DNA from: Jezberella montanilacus
Lineage (GTDB): Bacteria; Pseudomonadota; Gammaproteobacteria; Burkholderiales; Burkholderiaceae_B
Direction: 5' to 3'
Length of the DNA stretch: 64,000 bases
Assembly (NCBI RefSeq): GCF_003003055.1
Contig: NZ_PVTV01000001.1
Coordinates: 34,813 to 98,812, forward strand
The translations under genes were made by a program, and so were the position numbers. Position 1 is the first letter of the stretch. Every line of letters starts with the position of its first letter. This document shows positions 47,985 to 57,238 of the stretch, piece after piece. The notes beneath the pieces were generated by a model. That model was not told where the DNA came from and did no database searches. It worked only from the letters and a program-made list of their open reading frames with translations.

Positions 47985-48221
47985 CTACAACAAGTCGTAT
48001 GCAACGAGTTTTTTTCGAAGCGTTGAGCGTGTGATGCCAAGCATATCGGCTGCGCGAGACTGATTGCCGGCAGCGCGGCTCATGGCAACTTCGAGTAAGG
48101 GCTTTTCAACGCACTGTATCACCATGCTGTGCAAGTCCGATGGGTCGCCATCGCCGAAGTCCGACAAATACTGGGTCAGATGGTCTCTGACGCTCTCAGC
48201 GAGATTGTTTTTCTTTTTCAT
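47985..48221 (-). CDS. fis: DNA-binding protein Fis
   Basis: A 78-residue Fis, slightly shorter than the 98-residue E. coli form, as is usual in Betaproteobacteria. The C-terminal helix-turn-helix is AAGNQSRAADMLGITRSTLRKKL. Fis bends DNA and controls rRNA and other growth-linked promoters and chromosome organisation. It follows dusB by 16 bases, the same dusB-fis arrangement as in enterobacteria, so its level probably depends on the dusB promoter. Confidence 0.96.
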   Translation of the reverse strand: MKKKNNLAESVRDHLTQYLSDFGDGDPSDLHSMVIQCVEKPLLEVAMSRAAGNQSRAADMLGITRSTLRKKLVAYDLL

Positions 48222-48237
48222 GGTTAATCAAAGTTGC

Positions 48238-49290
48238 TTATGCCACAGTGCCCAAGTGGACGTAGTCGGATGTGTTCCCGACATTGTCGCAGTTTGTTTC
48301 GACGTTCTGTAAAACGTTTTCTTGTTGTATAAGCCAGTTCTGCAAAATTCGGTGTTGATCAACAGTTGAGTCGATCAAATTAATTTCGTCAATCAGATTT
48401 TTTCCGTTGGGTAGTTCGCTGAGATACCAGCCAATATGCTTTCTGGCGGTTCTCACACCAGTGCGTTCGCCATAAAACCGGTAATGGTCATCGAGGTGAT
48501 TTAGCAGCAACTCGGTCATTTCAGACCAGGTGGGGCGAGCAAGGGTCTCGCCCGTTTTCAAATAATGGTCGACTTCCCGAAATAACCACGGCTTGCCAAG
48601 CGCAGCTCTGCCGATCATGACTGCATTGGCGCCGGTGTAATCGAGCACGTGGCGGGCTTTTTCGGGGCTGTCGATATCACCGTTAGCAATGACAGGGATA
48701 GAGATGGACGCTTTCACGGCTTTGATTGTGTCGTATTCGGCCTGACCGTCGTACATATCTGCTCTTGTGCGGCCGTGCAGTGTCAGGGCGCTGATGCCAC
48801 AGTCTTCGGCGAGGCGGGCAATCGTTAGGGCGTTGCGCTCATCGCGGCTCCAGCCGGTTCGCGTTTTGAGCGTGACAGGCACATCAAACGGCTGACAGGC
48901 AGTCACCACAGTCTGCAGGATTTTTGCGACAAGGGCTTCATTTCTTAGTAGTGCTGATCCAGAAGCAACGTTACAGACCTTTTTGACAGGACAGCCCATA
49001 TTGATGTCAATGATCTTTGCGCCTTTGCCGATGTTGAAGACGGCGGCTTGGGCCATCATCTCGGGATCTGCACCCGCGATTTGCACAGCAATTGGTTCGC
49101 TTTCCCCGTCATGATTCAGCCGACGCGACGATTTGACACTGTTCCAGAGTTGCGGATTGCTCGCGGCCATTTCAGAAACGGCATACCCCGCCCCTAGACG
49201 TTTGCAGAGCTGGCGATAAGGGCGATCGGTCACGCCGGCCATTGGCGCTGCAAAGACGTTGTTCGCTAGAGACCACTGACCGATTTGCAT
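48238..49290 (-). CDS. dusB: tRNA-dihydrouridine synthase B
   Basis: A 350-residue FMN enzyme that reduces uridine to dihydrouridine in tRNA. The N-terminal FMN site is VFAAPMAGVTDRPYRQLC, the catalytic cysteine is C100 in INMGCPVKKV, and TLHGRTRADMYDG, VIANGDI and VMIGRAALGKPW follow. The C-terminal helical domain ends with a low-complexity tail. It is directly followed by fis. The upstream ubiH-like gene ends 20 bases before its start. Confidence 0.95.
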   Translation of the reverse strand: MQIGQWSLANNVFAAPMAGVTDRPYRQLCKRLGAGYAVSEMAASNPQLWNSVKSSRRLNHDGESEPIAVQIAGADPEMMAQAAVFNIGKGAKIIDINMGCPVKKVCNVASGSALLRNEALVAKILQTVVTACQPFDVPVTLKTRTGWSRDERNALTIARLAEDCGISALTLHGRTRADMYDGQAEYDTIKAVKASISIPVIANGDIDSPEKARHVLDYTGANAVMIGRAALGKPWLFREVDHYLKTGETLARPTWSEMTELLLNHLDDHYRFYGERTGVRTARKHIGWYLSELPNGKNLIDEINLIDSTVDQHRILQNWLIQQENVLQNVETNCDNVGNTSDYVHLGTVA

Positions 49291-49310
49291 TGTCGGATAC
49301 GCCCAGCCTG

Positions 49311-50471
49311 TTAAAGCCTGAGTCCCTGTAATAAATGTCTTGCCAGCGGCATTCTGAGGGCGGGTAGAGTGTCTAACGCGAACAGTCCCAAGCCGGCGAT
49401 GTGATGAGGCAAGGGATTCTTGGTTGCAAAAAAACGCGACATCGTGTCTGTCATGCGTACGGTTAGGTTTCGATCGATCAGGCGATCTTGTTCGAACTGT
49501 TTCAGACCGCCATCGGGGGATGTTGTCGCCTCACAGAGCCACGCTGTTAAATGCCGGGCGAGCACCGCAGCATCTCTTAAGCCTAAATTGAGTCCTTGAC
49601 CAGCCACTGGGTGCATCGTTTGAGCGGCATTGCCGATGACCGCACAACGGCCGTCAACCAGTTTTTGTTTCACATTGAGCGTCAACGGAAAAACGCTGAC
49701 GGGTGCTTCAACCCTCAGGAACCCGAGCCTTGCACCAAACATGTCCGTTAATGCGGTTGAGAAATCACCGCAGCTCATTTGCTTGAGGGCGTAAGCTCGC
49801 TCTGGTGAGCAGCACCAGACCACGGCTTGCTGATCCGGCGCGAGTGGATGAGGTAAGACAGCAAGCGGACCTTCGTTCGTGAATCGTTCAAAAGCCCATC
49901 CTTTTTTGGGATGGCTGGCCCGGGCATAGGCAATGATTGCTGCTTGCGTATAGTCACGAGTCTTGTCCGCTTGAGCAATGCCATCAGCTTGAATAACAAC
50001 CTGCGCACGAATGGTGTCAGCACCAACAGAGATGTCTGCGCCGTTAGCGTCGTGCGCAAGAACCTGACCGGCTTGGCCGCGCAAGATCTCAACCCCGCTG
50101 GCTTGAACAGCCTCGCTGAGTGCGGCGTGAAGACCGGCGTACGCCACGACACACCCTAATTGCGCTACCTTAAAATCATCGCGATCAATGACGGTTCGAC
50201 CAAAATAGCCTTTTTGAGAGACGTGGATATGCTCGATTGCAACCGACTGGGTTGACCACGCATCAAGCGATTCAAGCAATACTTTACTGCCGTGGTTGAT
50301 TGCTAAGACACGAGGATCTTTATTTGGATCGAAACCATAGTTGGTTAAGGCATCCGCTTGAATTAGCGCGATTTGCTCAGGCATTTTGCACGCTCGCGCA
50401 AGCATCAACGCCAAAGCGCTACCCGTCGGCCCGCCCCCAATAATCGCCACGCGAAAGTTTTTAATGCTCAT
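49311..50471 (-). CDS. UbiH/VisC-family FAD monooxygenase
   Basis: A 386-residue flavin hydroxylase of the ubiquinone-biosynthesis type, which hydroxylates the aromatic ring of the quinone precursor. The FAD-binding GGGPTGSALALMLA is at the N terminus. DPRVLAINHGSKVLLESL is the UbiH-type signature, and the C-terminal FAD motif is GNAAQTMHPVAGQGLNLGLRDAAVLA. UbiH, UbiF and UbiI cannot be separated with confidence; UbiH is most likely. The ATG at 50471 is used rather than a GTG one codon earlier. Confidence 0.88.
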   Translation of the reverse strand: MSIKNFRVAIIGGGPTGSALALMLARACKMPEQIALIQADALTNYGFDPNKDPRVLAINHGSKVLLESLDAWSTQSVAIEHIHVSQKGYFGRTVIDRDDFKVAQLGCVVAYAGLHAALSEAVQASGVEILRGQAGQVLAHDANGADISVGADTIRAQVVIQADGIAQADKTRDYTQAAIIAYARASHPKKGWAFERFTNEGPLAVLPHPLAPDQQAVVWCCSPERAYALKQMSCGDFSTALTDMFGARLGFLRVEAPVSVFPLTLNVKQKLVDGRCAVIGNAAQTMHPVAGQGLNLGLRDAAVLARHLTAWLCEATTSPDGGLKQFEQDRLIDRNLTVRMTDTMSRFFATKNPLPHHIAGLGLFALDTLPALRMPLARHLLQGLRL

Positions 50472-50538
50472 CACCGTATTTTAGTCTGTCTGCGGCGAAG
50501 CACTACAATCGAAGTATCTGTATGACTGATGAAACAAT

Positions 50539-51006
50539 ATGTCCGATACCAGAACCGATAATATTTCCGCATCCAACCAGTCGGCGTTTAGAAATAAAGT
50601 CACCCTTGGATTACTGGCAGCCGTACTCGGTTGTATCGGCGCTCACTGGTGGTACCTGAAGCGACCTTACGCTTGGCTCGTGACGATCCTTTCAGTTGCG
50701 CTCATGATCATTGCTAGCCAGCAGACGCGGTGGTTTGAGAACCCCGCTTTCTTCCTGCTGTTCATTCCGACGCTGGATGGTTTTATCGAGGCGTTAGTCT
50801 GGTGTTTGATGAGCGACGATCGCTTTGACGCAAAACTGAACCCTGGTTTGACTCGTGAGCATCCTAGCCGATGGGGCCCTGTATTGATTGCCGTATTCAC
50901 CCTGTTGATTGGCACGGTGCTATTAATGTTTGGTATTGCCATGGTGGTGATATATGTCTGGGATCTGTTGGGATGGCTGGAAGGCTTCAATCTGAATCCC
51001 GATTAG
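50539..51006 (+). CDS. TM2-domain-like membrane protein
   Basis: A 155-residue protein with three to four membrane helices. The first helical hairpin contains LGLLAAVLGCIGAHWWYLKRPYAW, which resembles the TM2 domain (two helices joined by a short G-x-H-x-x-Y turn), followed by further helices at about 55-75 and 118-142. No enzymatic motif was seen. It is divergent from the ubiH-like gene and 29 bp before the CtaG-like gene. Its function is unknown. Confidence 0.7.
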   Translation: MSDTRTDNISASNQSAFRNKVTLGLLAAVLGCIGAHWWYLKRPYAWLVTILSVALMIIASQQTRWFENPAFFLLFIPTLDGFIEALVWCLMSDDRFDAKLNPGLTREHPSRWGPVLIAVFTLLIGTVLLMFGIAMVVIYVWDLLGWLEGFNLNPD

Positions 51007-51035
51007 CTCAAGCGCATGTTGCATAAAGGCTAGGC

Positions 51036-51866
51036 ATGATGACGTGGTTGAGCTGGCTAATCCCTTGGGAGTTCTCACCAACATTGGTTGCGCTGTTTAT
51101 GATCAGTGCGGCCTTGTTCGTGCGCGGCACGCGCGCTCGACGCGTGACCAAGGCCAGACAGGCGTTTTTCTGGCTCGGTTGGGCTGCACTTTACCTGTCC
51201 TTGCACACCATGCTCGATTACTACGCCGAACGCATGTTTTTTATGCATCGTGTGCAGCATCTTGTGTTGCATCACATGGGTCCGTTACTGGTGATGGCGG
51301 CATACCCTGGTTCAGTGTTGCGGGCCGGGTTGCCTCTCTCTTGGCGGGTGAGGCTCAAACGAATCGGTGACGCTTGGTTTGGCCAAATCCTGATTGGCTT
51401 GCTTACCAATCCAATTCTTATCCCGAGCCTGTTCGTTCTTTTAGTCATCATCTGGCTTATCCCGTCTGTGCAGTTTTTTTCAATGCTGGACTGGCGTCTT
51501 TATCGATTGATGAACTGGTCAGTGGTGATCACCGGCTTCTTGTACTGGAACCTTATCCTTGATCGACGACCTTGCCCACCAGCAGCCATGTCGCCGGGAG
51601 GTCGTGTGATATCACCCATTCTCACGATGGCACCTCAGATGGTTGCAGGTGCGGTGATCGCTTTTACTGAGCGGGATTTGTATCCGTTATTTGACCTGTG
51701 TGGTCGAGCGATCGCCATGACGGCGCAGACCGATCAGATGATTGGTGGTTTAACCATGTGGATACCCGCAGCGCTGACAGAAGTCATTGGCTTGATCGTC
51801 GCCCTGCGCAACTTGATGCATTTGTCGTCTAAGTTGCGCTGGGGTGTTCGCGACACCAAAAACTGA
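51036..51866 (+). CDS. CtaG-like cytochrome c oxidase assembly protein (caa3_CtaG family)
   Basis: A 276-residue integral membrane protein with six or seven helices. The family signature of paired histidines at helix ends is clear: SLHTMLDYYAERMFFMHRVQHLVLHHMGPLLVMAAYP, split over residues 55-91. The later FTERDLYPLFDLCGR and DQMIGGLTMWIPAAL also match. In Bacillus, CtaG helps insert copper into the caa3 oxidase; in Proteobacteria the family is widespread and its role less clear. It is distinct from the Cox11-type CtaG. Confidence 0.87.
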   Translation: MMTWLSWLIPWEFSPTLVALFMISAALFVRGTRARRVTKARQAFFWLGWAALYLSLHTMLDYYAERMFFMHRVQHLVLHHMGPLLVMAAYPGSVLRAGLPLSWRVRLKRIGDAWFGQILIGLLTNPILIPSLFVLLVIIWLIPSVQFFSMLDWRLYRLMNWSVVITGFLYWNLILDRRPCPPAAMSPGGRVISPILTMAPQMVAGAVIAFTERDLYPLFDLCGRAIAMTAQTDQMIGGLTMWIPAALTEVIGLIVALRNLMHLSSKLRWGVRDTKN

Positions 51867-51877
51867 CTGGTGTTTAG

Positions 51878-52714
51878 CTAGACTTTGAGGCCATGGTATT
51901 TTCGACCTAACGCGACCGTTGCGGCGAACATACCTTCTTTGTTGCCGCAATCGTAACGCTGGCCTTCGTAGCGATGCGCAAATACCGATTTTTCATTCAT
52001 CAGTGACGCAATCCCGTCGGTCAACTGAATTTCACCACCTGCGCCTGGTTGAGTTTGACGTAAATGAGCAAAAATTCTTGGATCAAGTACGTAACGACCC
52101 ACCACAGCCAGTGTTGAAGGAGCAACTTCCGGTTTGGGTTTTTCGACGATGTGCAACACGCGTTCGGTGCGATCATCGACAGACTCGGTTGCCACAATGC
52201 CGTATTTGTCAGTATCTGAGGGAGGGACCTCTTGAACACCCAGCACACTTCCCTGATGAGTGAGTGCAGCGTCGATCAGTTGACCAATCACGGGGCGATC
52301 CGCATCGAGCAGATCGTCAGCCAATATCACTGCAAAGGGCTCATCCCCGACAATGGGGGCAGCAGTGAGAACGGCGTGGCCGAGCCCTAACGGTGCTGAC
52401 TGACGAATGTAGATGCAATTGACGTTGGAAGGCAGGATGTTTCTGACGATAGAGAGCAAGGCATCCTTACCCTTTTTATCCAATTCTGCTTCAAGCTCAG
52501 GATTGGAGTCAAAATGATCCTCGATAGCACGTTTGTTACGACCCGTGACAAAAATCAGATCAGTGATGCCTGCGGCAACTGCCTCCTCGACTGCATACTG
52601 AATCAGTGGCTTATCGACGACGGGCAGCATTTCTTTAGGCATCGCCTTGGTGGCGGGCAAGAAACGCGTTCCCATGCCAGCAACGGGGAAAACTGCTTTA
52701 CGAACCGGGCGCAT
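51878..52714 (-). CDS. galU: UTP-glucose-1-phosphate uridylyltransferase
   Basis: A 278-residue enzyme making UDP-glucose from UTP and glucose-1-phosphate for surface polysaccharides and other glycans. The nucleotide loop is [29 protein letters not shown], and [17 protein letters not shown] and the C-terminal YDCGNKEG are the other conserved blocks. It ends convergently with the CtaG-like gene and is divergent from the BepA-like protease across 68 bp. Confidence 0.96.
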   Translation of the reverse strand: MRPVRKAVFPVAGMGTRFLPATKAMPKEMLPVVDKPLIQYAVEEAVAAGITDLIFVTGRNKRAIEDHFDSNPELEAELDKKGKDALLSIVRNILPSNVNCIYIRQSAPLGLGHAVLTAAPIVGDEPFAVILADDLLDADRPVIGQLIDAALTHQGSVLGVQEVPPSDTDKYGIVATESVDDRTERVLHIVEKPKPEVAPSTLAVVGRYVLDPRIFAHLRQTQPGAGGEIQLTDGIASLMNEKSVFAHRYEGQRYDCGNKEGMFAATVALGRKYHGLKV

Positions 52715-52782
52715 AATTTATTATCCTGAGGTGTCATTCAAAAAATGTCGGAACCAATCAATCAGAAAGCTATCATAAGCGA

Positions 52783-54309
52783 ATGCATAAAGCTGTGACG
52801 TTCATCAATCGACGCGCGAAATTCTCCTTGACTCGATCTCAACGATTGTTAATGAGTATTTTTTGTTCTTTATCGGTCGGTTTAACCCACGCTCAGCCAA
52901 TGGGCGCCCCGTCGCTTGGGCCTGCTTCAGCCGATGAACTTTCGCCAGCTGTTGAAAGAAAACTGGGCGAAGCCATCATGGTCGAAGCTCGTCGCGATCC
53001 GGATTTCGTGTCAGATCCGGCGATTAATCAGTATCTTAACGACATGGCCCATCATCTGGTTGCTTTTGCACCACATGGTGGACCCGAGCTTGACGTGTTT
53101 GGGGTCAGAGATCCTGTCGTCAATGCCTTTGCCATGCCTGGTGGCTTTATTGGTGTGAATACTGGTCTGATCGTGTCAACGAAATCCGAAGCCGAATTGG
53201 CTGGGGTGTTGGCACATGAAACGGCTCATGTCGTGCAACGTCATATGGCAAGAGGTCTGACGCAACAGAAACAAAGCAATGCCATCATGCTTGCGTCGAT
53301 GGCAGCCGCGATCTTGGCCGCTTTGGCGCATGCTGGGGGCAACGCAGCGGCAGGGGTTGCCTTGTTCGGTCAGGCAGCAGCCTTAGACCAGCAGCTCGGA
53401 TTTTCAAGAGAAGCTGAGCAAGAAGCAGATCGAATTGGTTTCGACATGCTCAGCCAAGCAGGCTATGACCCAACGGGTATGGTTCGAATGTTTGCTGGCA
53501 TGACGAATGCGGCGACGCTCAACGAAAGCGTTCGTGGCGGGGTGTTTGCAAGTACACATCCACTCAGTATGCAACGCATGACCGACATGCAGAATCGGGC
53601 TCGGTTAATGAAGCCCGTGCCCAATCAAAGTTCGGCCAACTATTGGTATGTGCGGGCAAAAGCTCGCGTTATTCAGTCTCGTGACGTGAAAACCGCTTTG
53701 CTGGTCACTGAGCAGTTTCAAGAAGAGGCTCGAGTGAGCGACGGATCCAATCGGTCTGCCGCTTTGTTTGGTTTGTCTTTGCTGGCGTTTCAAAATAAAA
53801 ACTATCCTGCCGCCGAGCAGTATTTGAAATCCGCTCAGGTCAACGTCCCGGCATCCCCTTTTTTGTCTGCCCAGGCTATCGATATTGATTTGGCACAGGG
53901 CAATACAAACCATGCCCTGGTTACTGCTCAGGCAGCAATCAAAAAATGGCCCGAGCAAGTGGCTATTCTGCAGCGCCTGGTGAAGGTCTATGAGGTATCC
54001 CATAAAGATCATGAACTCGTCGAGCTTCTTAACCAGTACATCCAGCGGTGGCCAGATCAAGTGCCCAGCCTTTATCAATCTCTTGGTAACGCGCAAGAGC
54101 GAATGGGCTTGCGCATTGAGTCCAGAGAGAACATCGCCACCTACTATCGGCTGACGGGTGCGCTAGTCGCGGCAATGAATCAGTTACAAGAGGCGCGCAA
54201 GATGTCTAACGACTTCTACGAGCAGTCTCAACTTGATGCCAGAGTACAAAAAATCAGAGAGCAGATGACTCAAGAACGCAGAATGCTTGAGCGGTTTAAG
54301 GCAGGGTAA
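52783..54309 (+). CDS. BepA-like M48 metalloprotease with TPR repeats
   Basis: A 508-residue periplasmic zinc protease. A signal peptide covers about residues 1-37 (RLLMSIFCSLSVGLTHAQ). The zinc motif is HETAH at 145-149 with the third ligand in AEQEADRIG near residue 211. The C-terminal half is alpha-helical and TPR-like (from about residue 290). BepA (YfgC) of E. coli degrades stalled LptD and aids outer-membrane assembly by the BAM complex. This protein is likely to do the same. It ends two bases from the convergent lrgB gene. Confidence 0.9.
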   Translation: MHKAVTFINRRAKFSLTRSQRLLMSIFCSLSVGLTHAQPMGAPSLGPASADELSPAVERKLGEAIMVEARRDPDFVSDPAINQYLNDMAHHLVAFAPHGGPELDVFGVRDPVVNAFAMPGGFIGVNTGLIVSTKSEAELAGVLAHETAHVVQRHMARGLTQQKQSNAIMLASMAAAILAALAHAGGNAAAGVALFGQAAALDQQLGFSREAEQEADRIGFDMLSQAGYDPTGMVRMFAGMTNAATLNESVRGGVFASTHPLSMQRMTDMQNRARLMKPVPNQSSANYWYVRAKARVIQSRDVKTALLVTEQFQEEARVSDGSNRSAALFGLSLLAFQNKNYPAAEQYLKSAQVNVPASPFLSAQAIDIDLAQGNTNHALVTAQAAIKKWPEQVAILQRLVKVYEVSHKDHELVELLNQYIQRWPDQVPSLYQSLGNAQERMGLRIESRENIATYYRLTGALVAAMNQLQEARKMSNDFYEQSQLDARVQKIREQMTQERRMLERFKAG

Positions 54310-54311
54310 AG

Positions 54312-55037
54312 TTAATTAAATAAATGATAGATCAAAGGGATCGCGACCGAGCCGACGATGCCGTGAAGGCCCATGGCCAGGCTGGCGTAGGTGCCTGCTT
54401 CAATATTTATGCTGAACGCAGTCGAAGCGCCGATCCCGTGCGCGCCAACGCCCATGGAAAAGCCTTTCTGCCACGATGCCTTTATTTTTAGAACTTTAAA
54501 AACAAAAGGCGCAGCGATCGAACCTAAGATCCCAGTGCAGATGGCAAAAATCGCAGTCAACGTCGGGGACGTGCCAATTCTTTCGGCAATGCCCATTGCG
54601 ATCGGTGCCGTCACGGACTTCGAATAAAAAGCCCCAACAATGGTGTGATCGGCACCCAGTAGCTTAGCGATACCAACGGCGCTGCCAATCGAGACGCACC
54701 CACCAACCACTAAGGCAAGCAGCAGGGGTAAGGATCGACCCTTCAAGCTGCCCATCCCCTTGTATATTGGGATTGCCAGAGACACTGTGGCAGAGCCAAG
54801 AAGAAAGTGAACAAACTGAGCGCCCTGAAAATATTTCTCATAGGGCATATCAAACAGCTGAATAAAAGTCGCGACCAATACAACAGCAATTGCAACCGGA
54901 TTAACTAAGGGATTGGTTTTGGATTTCTGGTGAGCAATGAGCCCAATTTGATAGGCGGTGAGTGTGATGAACAGCGCCAGCAAGGGGCTGCCCGATAGAT
55001 AGACCCAAATCTCAGTGATCAGATTTGTTTTTGTCAT
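54312..55037 (-). CDS. lrgB: LrgB-family membrane protein
   Basis: A 241-residue membrane protein with about seven helices. Family segments are GAFYSKSVTAPIAMGIAERIG, TGILGSIAAPFVFK and GVGAHGIGASTAFSINIEAGTYASLAMGLHGIVG. LrgB (CidB) works with LrgA; the pair has been linked to holin-like control of murein hydrolases in Staphylococcus and, in plants and bacteria, to glycolate or pyruvate transport. The ATG overlaps the lrgA stop by 26 bases. With a possible glycolate/lactate-type oxidase in the window, a glycolate link is possible but not adjacent. Confidence 0.9.
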   Translation of the reverse strand: MTKTNLITEIWVYLSGSPLLALFITLTAYQIGLIAHQKSKTNPLVNPVAIAVVLVATFIQLFDMPYEKYFQGAQFVHFLLGSATVSLAIPIYKGMGSLKGRSLPLLLALVVGGCVSIGSAVGIAKLLGADHTIVGAFYSKSVTAPIAMGIAERIGTSPTLTAIFAICTGILGSIAAPFVFKVLKIKASWQKGFSMGVGAHGIGASTAFSINIEAGTYASLAMGLHGIVGSVAIPLIYHLFN

Positions 55038-55380
55038 CTGGCTTTACAGACTGTCTGTTCAACTTCAAGCACAGTGCGGTGGCGCCAATCGTCAACGTGA
55101 CGCTACCGACTAGTGCGCAAATCATTGCAAGCGCATTTTCTTTTAACTGTGGCAAGAATAAGACCACCCCAACCGCCGCTGGCACGAACAGTAAACCAAG
55201 ATATTTGCTTAGCGCGTTGCTAACCATAGCCAAGTCAGGACCCACTTCTTTTTTTATTAGCAACCAACACAACAGAAGTACCAGTCCGATTACCGGGCCA
55301 GGCAACAGAGGTATCAACAGCCGGGAGGCTAGCTCGCCCAGGCCTTGAAAAAAAAGGATTTGAATCAGTCCGGATAACAT
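55012..55380 (-). CDS. lrgA: LrgA/CidA-family holin-like protein
   Basis: A 122-residue protein with four membrane helices. The family block LIQILFFQGLGELASRLLIPLLPGPVIGLVLLLCWLL (split, residues 4-40) and the later LFVPAAVGVVLFLPQL are clear. It pairs with LrgB, encoded with a 26-base overlap. A 37-base structured element lies 34 bases upstream of its start. Confidence 0.92.
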   Translation of the reverse strand: MLSGLIQILFFQGLGELASRLLIPLLPGPVIGLVLLLCWLLIKKEVGPDLAMVSNALSKYLGLLFVPAAVGVVLFLPQLKENALAMICALVGSVTLTIGATALCLKLNRQSVKPDDKNKSDH

Positions 55381-55414
55381 GACCCGATTTTACGCCAAGG
55401 AGGCAAGCGGATCA

Positions 55415-55451
55415 CAACCCTTCCACGCCGTCTGAGCGTATTGGAGGGTTG
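55415..55451. other. Long structured hairpin between the YheT-like gene and lrgA
   Basis: Outer arms CAACCCT / AGGGTTG and inner arms ACGC / GCGT (separated by a few bases) make a 37-base two-part stem in the 92-bp gap. No T run follows on either strand, so it does not look like a simple terminator. It lies upstream of lrgA, where it would be in the promoter or leader region, and could be an operator or an RNA structure. Confidence 0.35.
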
Positions 55452-55472
55452 GCGGTTGGTACTGCTTAATCG

Positions 55473-56468
55473 CTAATCAATCGCAAAAAAACGATCGATC
55501 CGAGCCGGCAACCAATCCAGATTGCCCGGGAAACTGCCCGTCACAAAACCGGCATGACCACCTTCAGCAGGATAATGCAGCATCATGTTGTCGGAGGCTT
55601 CGGCTGAGGAGGGGAGACAGGCCTCGGGCCAGAAGGGATCATTGCGAGCATTGATCAATAAAGTCGGTACATCAATTTTAGTGAGCCATGGCTTGCTAGA
55701 CGCTGTGGTCCAGTAATCCAGTGCGTCCCGGAACCCGTGCATCGGGGCAGTATATGCGTCATCAAAATCCCTGAGCGTTTTTGCTTTTGCTACCCGCTCA
55801 ACATCAATCGCACCCGGAAACTGTCTCGCTTTGGCCAACACCTTTGGTTTCAACGCATGCAGAAAAAAGCGTGTGTAGACTTCGCGATTAAAAAACTGAT
55901 CCGACAAATAATTGCCGGAGGCGACCAAATCAACCGGTACTGAAATCGCACAGGCGGCTTTGAACCAGTTTGCCTGTTCGCAGCACTCACCCAGGTACTT
56001 TAGAAGCGCATTGCCACCCAGTGAAATACCAACTGCATGCCAGTCTGCTTGGGGCAGCTTTGTCGTGAGCGTGTTGACGATAAAGTCCACTTCTTGCGTG
56101 TCGCCAGAGTGATACGCTCGCGCAAGTCTGTTGGGTGTCCCTGAGCAACCACGAAAATGAGCCACGACAACAACCCAACCTCGTGACCAAAAATAGTGAG
56201 CGATCGATTGTGCATAGCGGCTCTGACTGCTGCCCTCGAGTCCGTGTAACAACAGCATGGCACGCTGATGACTGGGGTTGGCTTGATCATCCTGCCAAGG
56301 TTTTGACCAGTCGAAGTCAATAAAGTCACCGTCAGGCGTATCAACGCGTTCTCGGATAAAGCCCAGGCGTTCGTAGGGCGTAAATAAAGCGCCATAAAGC
56401 GTTTGAAAGTGACCACCAGGCAGCCAGGGCGGCACTGGGCACGGCGAGGTGTCTATGCGTGCTGCCAC
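55473..56468 (-). CDS. YheT-like alpha/beta hydrolase
   Basis: A 331-residue hydrolase of the YheT/ABHD1-3 family. The N-terminal PPWLPGGHFQTLYGAL is family-specific. The oxyanion region is LLLHGLEGSSQSRYAQ, the nucleophile serine lies in GISLGGNALLKYLGE, the acid is in INARNDPFWP, and the histidine in EGGHAGFV. Its physiological substrate is unknown; esterase activity on lipids is likely. The start is GTG. It follows the NTF2-like gene's opposite end with 21 bp between. Confidence 0.9.
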   Translation of the reverse strand: MAARIDTSPCPVPPWLPGGHFQTLYGALFTPYERLGFIRERVDTPDGDFIDFDWSKPWQDDQANPSHQRAMLLLHGLEGSSQSRYAQSIAHYFWSRGWVVVVAHFRGCSGTPNRLARAYHSGDTQEVDFIVNTLTTKLPQADWHAVGISLGGNALLKYLGECCEQANWFKAACAISVPVDLVASGNYLSDQFFNREVYTRFFLHALKPKVLAKARQFPGAIDVERVAKAKTLRDFDDAYTAPMHGFRDALDYWTTASSKPWLTKIDVPTLLINARNDPFWPEACLPSSAEASDNMMLHYPAEGGHAGFVTGSFPGNLDWLPARIDRFFAID

Positions 56469-56489
56469 AACCGGTTCAACTTGTTTTGA

Positions 56490-56921
56490 TTAATGGAGAA
56501 GACCAGGGATATCGTGTAGGTCGAGCGTGCCAGCTTGTGCGGGCGCAGCGGAAGCGTGATGGATAACCATTCGCCAGCCTGTTGGCCCTTTGTGAAAAAC
56601 ATTGGTCGCGTAACAATTCGCGACTTCTGTGTTTTGGGTCCCGTGAACAGTCACTTGTTCAATCAGCGAATGCACCGCACTCATCATGCTATGGACGACC
56701 ATGGTGCGTGCCGGTCGTATATGGAGACCCCCAGAAGACAGAATCTCTTGAAAAGATTCCTGCACGGCGTGATGGCCGACTACCCTCAGGCCGCCGGGAT
56801 GAACACAAACGATTTCTTCATCATCGGCCCAAACCTGCATCAGACGAACCAAATCAGCTTTTTCAAGGGCGTCGTAGAAAGCAAGTTCTGCTTCTTCTGC
56901 AGTGGCGAACATGACAGGCAT
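56490..56921 (-). CDS. NTF2-like (SnoaL/DUF4440-type) protein
   Basis: A 143-residue single-domain protein of the nuclear-transport-factor-2 fold. The segments ATAEEAELAFYDALEKADLVRLMQVWADDEEIVCVHPGG and TGWRMVIHHAS match the small polyketide-cyclase/ketosteroid-isomerase-like group. No defined activity can be assigned. It begins eight bases after the stop of the zinc-ribbon protein gene, so both belong to one transcript. An ATG nine bases downstream (56912) is an alternative start. Confidence 0.82.
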   Translation of the reverse strand: MPVMFATAEEAELAFYDALEKADLVRLMQVWADDEEIVCVHPGGLRVVGHHAVQESFQEILSSGGLHIRPARTMVVHSMMSAVHSLIEQVTVHGTQNTEVANCYATNVFHKGPTGWRMVIHHASAAPAQAGTLDLHDIPGLLH

Positions 56922-56929
56922 GCCTGACC

Positions 56930-57145
56930 TTAATGACCGTGCCCGGCAGAAACGCCCGGCTTCAGTTGGTATTTGGCACCGCAATAAGGGCACTGGGCGG
57001 ATCCCGTGTCGACGATGTCGAGGAAGACCCGTGGGTGCATATCCCAGACCGGGGTACTGTTGGTCGGACAGTGAAGGGGGAGGTCTTCTGACCCCACCAT
57101 GATTGGGTCCAAGGTGGTCGACCCTGCGGAGCCTGACTGTGCCAT
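56930..57145 (-). CDS. Small zinc-finger (zf-CHCC, NDUFS6-like) protein
   Basis: A 71-residue protein with the zf-CHCC layout: LPLHCPTNSTPVWDMHPRVFLDI followed by QCPYCGAKYQL, giving one Cys, one His and a Cys-x-x-Cys zinc site, as in the NDUFS6 family found beside complex I-associated genes in Proteobacteria. The ATG at 57145 (MAQSGSAG) is the likely start; an in-frame ATG nine codons earlier is an alternative. It is co-oriented with the NTF2-like gene and divergent from azlC across 93 bp. Confidence 0.85.
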   Translation of the reverse strand: MAQSGSAGSTTLDPIMVGSEDLPLHCPTNSTPVWDMHPRVFLDIVDTGSAQCPYCGAKYQLKPGVSAGHGH

Positions 57146-57238
57146 GTTGTATCTCAGCTTGGAAAGTGACAAAAATAAAAGGATTGGTCGGATTGTAACA
57201 AGGGCCGAGTCTACAATGATGACAATTCAACCAACGAC

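Noticed and set aside
56535..56927. Plus-strand open frame opposite the NTF2-like gene
   Set aside because: It is antisense to a gene with clear family resemblance, and its protein lacks any motif.
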